Source of the DNA: Gemmatimonadaceae bacterium
GTDB lineage: Bacteria > Gemmatimonadota > Gemmatimonadetes > Gemmatimonadales > Gemmatimonadaceae
Assembly (NCBI GenBank): GCA_020852815.1
Contig: JADZAN010000046.1
Coordinates: 1 to 64,000 of the forward strand
Direction of reading: 5' to 3'
DNA length: 64,000 nucleotides
Position numbers and translations under genes: made by a program. How positions within the stretch are numbered: the first letter of the stretch is position 1; each line of letters opens with the position of its first letter. The notes under the pieces are model-generated. The model had not been told where the DNA came from. It worked only from the letters and a program-made list of their open reading frames with translations, and ran no database searches. This document shows positions 61,404 through 64,000 of this stretch, piece after piece.

Positions 61404-61931
61404 CTACTCCACCGTCCCCCAGATCGCCGCAACGCTGGGCGCGGCGGCCGTGTGGAACGTGACCGAGAAGGCGCGAGGGTTCTCGCGCAGTTCCTCGGCC
61501 AGCAGCGACGCCTGCGCGTCCCGCGCCACCGAGACCGTCCCTCGCAGCTGGATGTACGGCGTGCGCAGCGTCAGGTCCGAGAACAGCGTAGCCAGCACCG
61601 CGCCCACGTCCCCTCCCCCCTGCCGGCGAAGGAACGCCGCGCTGAAAGTCTCACCCGTTGGGTTGTAGATGGTGGCCAGGTACTCGAAACGGTCATCGTC
61701 CCTGACCACGATGCGCACGGTCCCCCATGCCGACGACGAGCGGGCGCTTGGCGAGACCGACGGACGCTCGTCAACGGCGCTTACGCGCGACGTGAAGACC
61801 CGGCGCTCGCGCGAGACCGGATGCCCCCCGATCTCGGACGCCGCCAACGCTGCCCCTCCCTGCGTGGCCATGGTGGCGCAGGCAGGGCAGAACGCAGCGA
61901 TGGTGAGTGCGAGGGCGAGGGTGCGACGCAC
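61404..61931 (-). CDS. Secreted protein with a CHRD-like domain
   Basis: A 175-residue protein of unknown function. The signal (MRRTLALALTIAAFCPAC) ends in a lipobox-like CPAC. The mature part resembles the CHRD domain fold: VRDDDRFEYLATIYNPTGET, then LATLFSDL, and ELRENPRAFSVTFHTAAAPS before a final IWGTV, which echo the CHRD ending (dL..nP..y.v.vHT...PgG.i.G). The histidine of the usual AHIH element is not seen. GTG 61931 is chosen for the signal; an earlier GTG at 61994 exists. It interrupts the trmD-rplS pair, which are normally adjacent. CHRD assignment is by pattern only. Confidence 0.6.
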   Translation of the reverse strand: MRRTLALALTIAAFCPACATMATQGGAALAASEIGGHPVSRERRVFTSRVSAVDERPSVSPSARSSSAWGTVRIVVRDDDRFEYLATIYNPTGETFSAAFLRRQGGGDVGAVLATLFSDLTLRTPYIQLRGTVSVARDAQASLLAEELRENPRAFSVTFHTAAAPSVAAIWGTVE

Positions 61932-62046
61932 GCGGCAGGGGCGGGGGGATGGGGAACGGGGAGGCCTTTCCAGCAGACGCCACAGTATGCACACAGCAGG
62001 CCAACGCGTCCAGCATGAAAAACGCTCTGCGATCTACCGAGATTCC

Positions 62047-62808
62047 CTACGGCGAGTTTCGCTCGCCTCCCGGCAGTTGGAGTCCCGAGGCCTGCGCCTC
62101 GCCTTTCTCCCGCTCCGCGCACGCGCCCCGCGCACGCGCCAATGCCTCGTCACGCGCCGCGGTGAGTCGCTCTCCCTCGGCCCGGCGCCAACGCGCGATC
62201 TCGCCGTGATTGCCCGAGAGGAGGACCTCGGGGACCGTGAGTCCGCGGAAGTCCGGCGGGCGTGTGTAACTCGGCGCACTGATCATCCGTGTCTCGTGGA
62301 ACGAATCGGTGCGCGCGCTCTCGTGATCCGACATCGCCCCGGGGAGGAGCCGCACCACGGCATCGACGATCGCGAGCGCCGCCGGCTCCCCGCCGCTCAG
62401 GACGAAGTCGCCGAGCGAGAGTTCTTCGGTAGCCAGGTGCTCGGCCACGCGCTGGTCCACGTCCTTGTAGTGCCCACAGAGGAGCGTTAGCTCGTCACCC
62501 GCGGCGAAGCGCGCCGCGTCCTGCTGAGCGAACGTTCGCCCGCGCGGCGAGAGGAGGACGATCGGCGCCCGGCAGCCTAACGACTCCACCGCCTCGAAGA
62601 ACGGCCCCGGCTTCATCACCATCCCGGCGCCACCGCCGTACGGATAGTCGTCCACCGTGCGGTGGCGGTCGTGCGTGTAGTCGCGCAGGTCCACCAGGCG
62701 ATACTCGACGCTCCCCGCGGCCGCCGCCTTGGCCGGGATGGACAGTTCGAGCGGGATGCGGAAGAAGTCGGGGAAGATCGTGACGATCGTTATGCGGAGC
62801 GGGCTCAC
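62047..62808 (-). CDS. trmD: tRNA (guanine-N1)-methyltransferase TrmD
   Basis: Methylates G37 of tRNAs beside the anticodon to prevent frameshifting. ITIVTIFPDFF starts it; DDYPYGGGAGMVMKPGPFFE, LCGHYKDVDQR and LSLGDFVLSGGEPAALAIVD form the SPOUT knot and AdoMet site. Length 253 is normal. The start is GTG 62808, whose last two bases overlap the rimM TGA (GTGA). It is followed by the CHRD-like gene instead of rplS. The C-terminal ~30 residues are charged and less conserved. Confidence 0.97.
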   Translation of the reverse strand: MSPLRITIVTIFPDFFRIPLELSIPAKAAAAGSVEYRLVDLRDYTHDRHRTVDDYPYGGGAGMVMKPGPFFEAVESLGCRAPIVLLSPRGRTFAQQDAARFAAGDELTLLCGHYKDVDQRVAEHLATEELSLGDFVLSGGEPAALAIVDAVVRLLPGAMSDHESARTDSFHETRMISAPSYTRPPDFRGLTVPEVLLSGNHGEIARWRRAEGERLTAARDEALARARGACAEREKGEAQASGLQLPGGERNSP

Positions 62809-63356
62809 TCGAACAGCCCCTCCGGCGCGTCGACGACGAGCACGCCGCGCTCCACGTCCACGCCGGCGATGAACTCCTCGCGATACGGCATCAGGACGGT
62901 GTCGGTCGCGCCGGTGCGCCGGATCTCCAGCAGGAGCCCATGCGCCAACTCGAAAAAGCCGGAGACCGTGCCGATCGTGCTGCCGTCCGTGCGCTGCACC
63001 TCCAGTCCAACGAGCTGGTGCAGGTAGACCTCGTCGTCCTGGAGCGGCTCGAGTTCCTCCATGGGGACCAGGAGGTAGCGCTCGCGCCACAGCTCCGCCT
63101 CGGTCCGGTCGGTGATCTCCTCGAAGGTGACGAGGAGGCCGTCCTTGAAGGGGCGCGCGTCGTCCACGTGCAACGCCTTCCCGTTCGGCGCCAGGTCGCC
63201 GGCGGTCGTGCCGGCTAAAAGACGTGCGCCGGGCGCGAAGATCGCGTCCGGCGCATCCGTCATCACTTCGACCACCAGCTCCCCGCGCACCCCGTGGGCG
63301 CGGCGCACACGTCCAACGATGGCGTGCGTGGCGCTCCCGCGGGACGACGAGGACAT
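62805..63356 (-). CDS. rimM: 16S rRNA processing protein RimM
   Basis: 30S maturation factor that binds S19. The N-terminal barrel has IVGRVRRAHGVRGELVVEVM, and the PRC-like C-terminal barrel has HQLVGLEVQRTDGSTIGTVS and VLMPYREEFIAGVDVERGVL. Length (183) is normal. It lies 6 bases after rpsP and overlaps trmD by 4 bases, so the three genes are tightly coupled. Confidence 0.95.
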   Translation of the reverse strand: MSSSSRGSATHAIVGRVRRAHGVRGELVVEVMTDAPDAIFAPGARLLAGTTAGDLAPNGKALHVDDARPFKDGLLVTFEEITDRTEAELWRERYLLVPMEELEPLQDDEVYLHQLVGLEVQRTDGSTIGTVSGFFELAHGLLLEIRRTGATDTVLMPYREEFIAGVDVERGVLVVDAPEGLFE

Positions 63357-63362
63357 GGCCCC

Positions 63363-63683
63363 TTACTCGGCGCCCTTCTCGCCCTCGGCCAGCGGGACGG
63401 CGGCGGCCTGCAGCTTCGTGGCCAGGCGCGCCTCGTGGCGAGCCTTCAGGATCCCTGCACGACGGAGGATCGAGCGCACCGTGTCGCTCGGCTGCGCGCC
63501 GACGTCGAGCCAGTAGTTGGCGCGATCCTGCTTGAGCTCCACCGCCCCCTCGGACTTGCGGGGCTGGTAGGTCCCGATGATCTCGATGAAGCGCCCTTCG
63601 CGCGGGGAGCGCGAGTCGGCGACGACGATGCGGTACATCGGGCTCTTCTTGCGTCCTTCGCGGCGGAGTCGAATGCGAACCAT
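63363..63683 (-). CDS. rpsP: 30S ribosomal protein S16
   Basis: Small-subunit assembly protein. [20 protein letters not shown] is the S16 N-terminus; [15 protein letters not shown] and [20 protein letters not shown] follow. Length is 106, with a slightly extended acidic C-terminus. ATG 63683 has GAGGT upstream. It is separated from ffh by a repeat element, so its promoter may lie in or after that repeat. Confidence 0.97.
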   Translation of the reverse strand: MVRIRLRREGRKKSPMYRIVVADSRSPREGRFIEIIGTYQPRKSEGAVELKQDRANYWLDVGAQPSDTVRSILRRAGILKARHEARLATKLQAAAVPLAEGEKGAE

Positions 63684-63768
63684 GTCAAACCTCGGTTGGT
63701 GCGTGGATCCTGCTACCCTGAGCTCCTCGCGACTCGCGGCATTTCCGGAGCGCGCCCAGGCCAATCTT

Positions 63769-63848
63769 GAGAAGACGAGAGGACGAGAAGACGAGAAGAC
63801 GAGGAGGGGCTCGTTGTGGATCTCGTCTTCTCGTCTTCTCGTCATCTC
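63769..63848. repeat. Dispersed purine-rich repeat, inverted pair (copy 6)
   Basis: GAAGACGA-type units (63769-63806) and TCTCGTCTTC units (63821-63845) face each other across a short spacer, between rpsP and the end of ffh. The TGA of ffh is part of the repeat's edge. The arms can form a long hairpin and could attenuate read-through from ffh into rpsP. Confidence 0.8.
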
Positions 63849-64000
63849 CCCATAAGTCCCGGTGGCATACCCATCCGGCCGCCACTCGCGGCCTTCTTCA
63901 TCATCTTCTGCATGTCGCGGAACTGCTCCAGCAGGCGATTGACCTCGTTGATCGGGCGCCCGCTCCCCTTGGCGATGCGGGCGCGGCGCGAACCGTTGAT
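63842..64000 (-). CDS. ffh: Signal recognition particle protein Ffh (C-terminal part)
   Basis: The visible 52 codons encode the end of the SRP54 M domain: [20 protein letters not shown], then [14 protein letters not shown] and a Gly/Met-rich tail ending in GMPPGLMGR. The SRP M domain binds signal peptides with such Met-rich helices and binds 4.5S RNA with the [10 protein letters not shown] segment. The gene continues beyond the right edge. Its stop TGA lies at the border of the repeat element, and it begins the conserved ffh-rpsP-rimM-trmD order. Confidence 0.93.
   Translation of the reverse strand: MNGSRRARIAKGSGRPINEVNRLLEQFRDMQKMMKKAASGGRMGMPPGLMGR

Overview
The window is chromosomal DNA of a GC-rich (roughly 70% by eye) Gram-negative-type bacterium. 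A Gemmatimonadota-like organism fits best, though this is inference: there is a SusC/SusD pair, many secreted proteins with lipoprotein signals, two ~1,080-1,100-residue BNR/sortilin-like propeller proteins, a tricorn-type S41 protease, S9, M24 and M28 peptidases, and a standard ffh-rpsP-rimM-trmD-rplS-rnhB translation cluster. I see no insertion sequence, prophage, CRISPR array or replication origin.

Layout. 1-1.9 kb: a UshA-like phosphoesterase and tRNA-Asn. 2.0-4.8 kb: a block that reads less GC-rich, with two propeller lipoproteins and a decayed PKD/Ig-like fragment. 4.9-7.5 kb: an aminotransferase and a sarcosine-oxidase-like flavoenzyme. 7.5-11.7 kb: a sulfur island (SQR-like flavoprotein, TusE/DsrC-like carrier, DsrE-like protein) read from a sigma-54-type promoter and preceded by its own sigma-54 activator with a cysteine-rich PAS domain. 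12.2-16.1 kb: BNR paralog 1 and a small membrane protein. 16.2-23.2 kb: SusD, SusC and an S9 peptidase. 23.4-28.5 kb: purE, purK, sodC, a cysteine synthase and a PLP decarboxylase. 28.6-30.4 kb: a coupled operon of membrane protein, winged-helix regulator and uppS. 30.6-49.6 kb: a protein- and peptide-use region (BNR paralog 2, M24 peptidase, tricorn-like protease, Arg/Asp-rich secreted protein, second cysteine synthase, amidohydrolase, M28 peptidase, peptide ABC transporter without ATPase genes, amidase). 49.7-52.1 kb: holB, moaC and a lytic transglycosylase. 52.2-60.2 kb: a LysM transglycosylase with a histone-H1-like tail, a class A beta-lactamase-like hydrolase, a sensor kinase, tRNA-Lys, an OmpA-type lipoprotein behind a CRP-like class II site, and an SDR. 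60.2-64 kb: rnhB, rplS, a CHRD-like protein, trmD, rimM, rpsP and the 3' end of ffh.

How the genes work together. The peptidases, the DppABC-like importer, SusCD and the amidase suggest scavenging of proteins and peptides across the outer membrane. The 7.5-11.7 kb island looks like a self-contained switch for handling sulfane sulfur: sensor-activator, UAS-like palindromes, a -24/-12 promoter, an oxidoreductase and two sulfur-relay proteins.

Two sequence-level signals cut across the annotation. The octamer CGTTAGGC occurs at least 27 times on both strands, in genes and as stop codons, where about 2 would be expected from composition. A family of purine-rich repeats built on GAAGACGA or GGGAGAC units, often around a CCCCAGCG..CTGGGG hairpin, fills intergenic gaps, abuts stop and start codons, and appears to have entered coding sequence.
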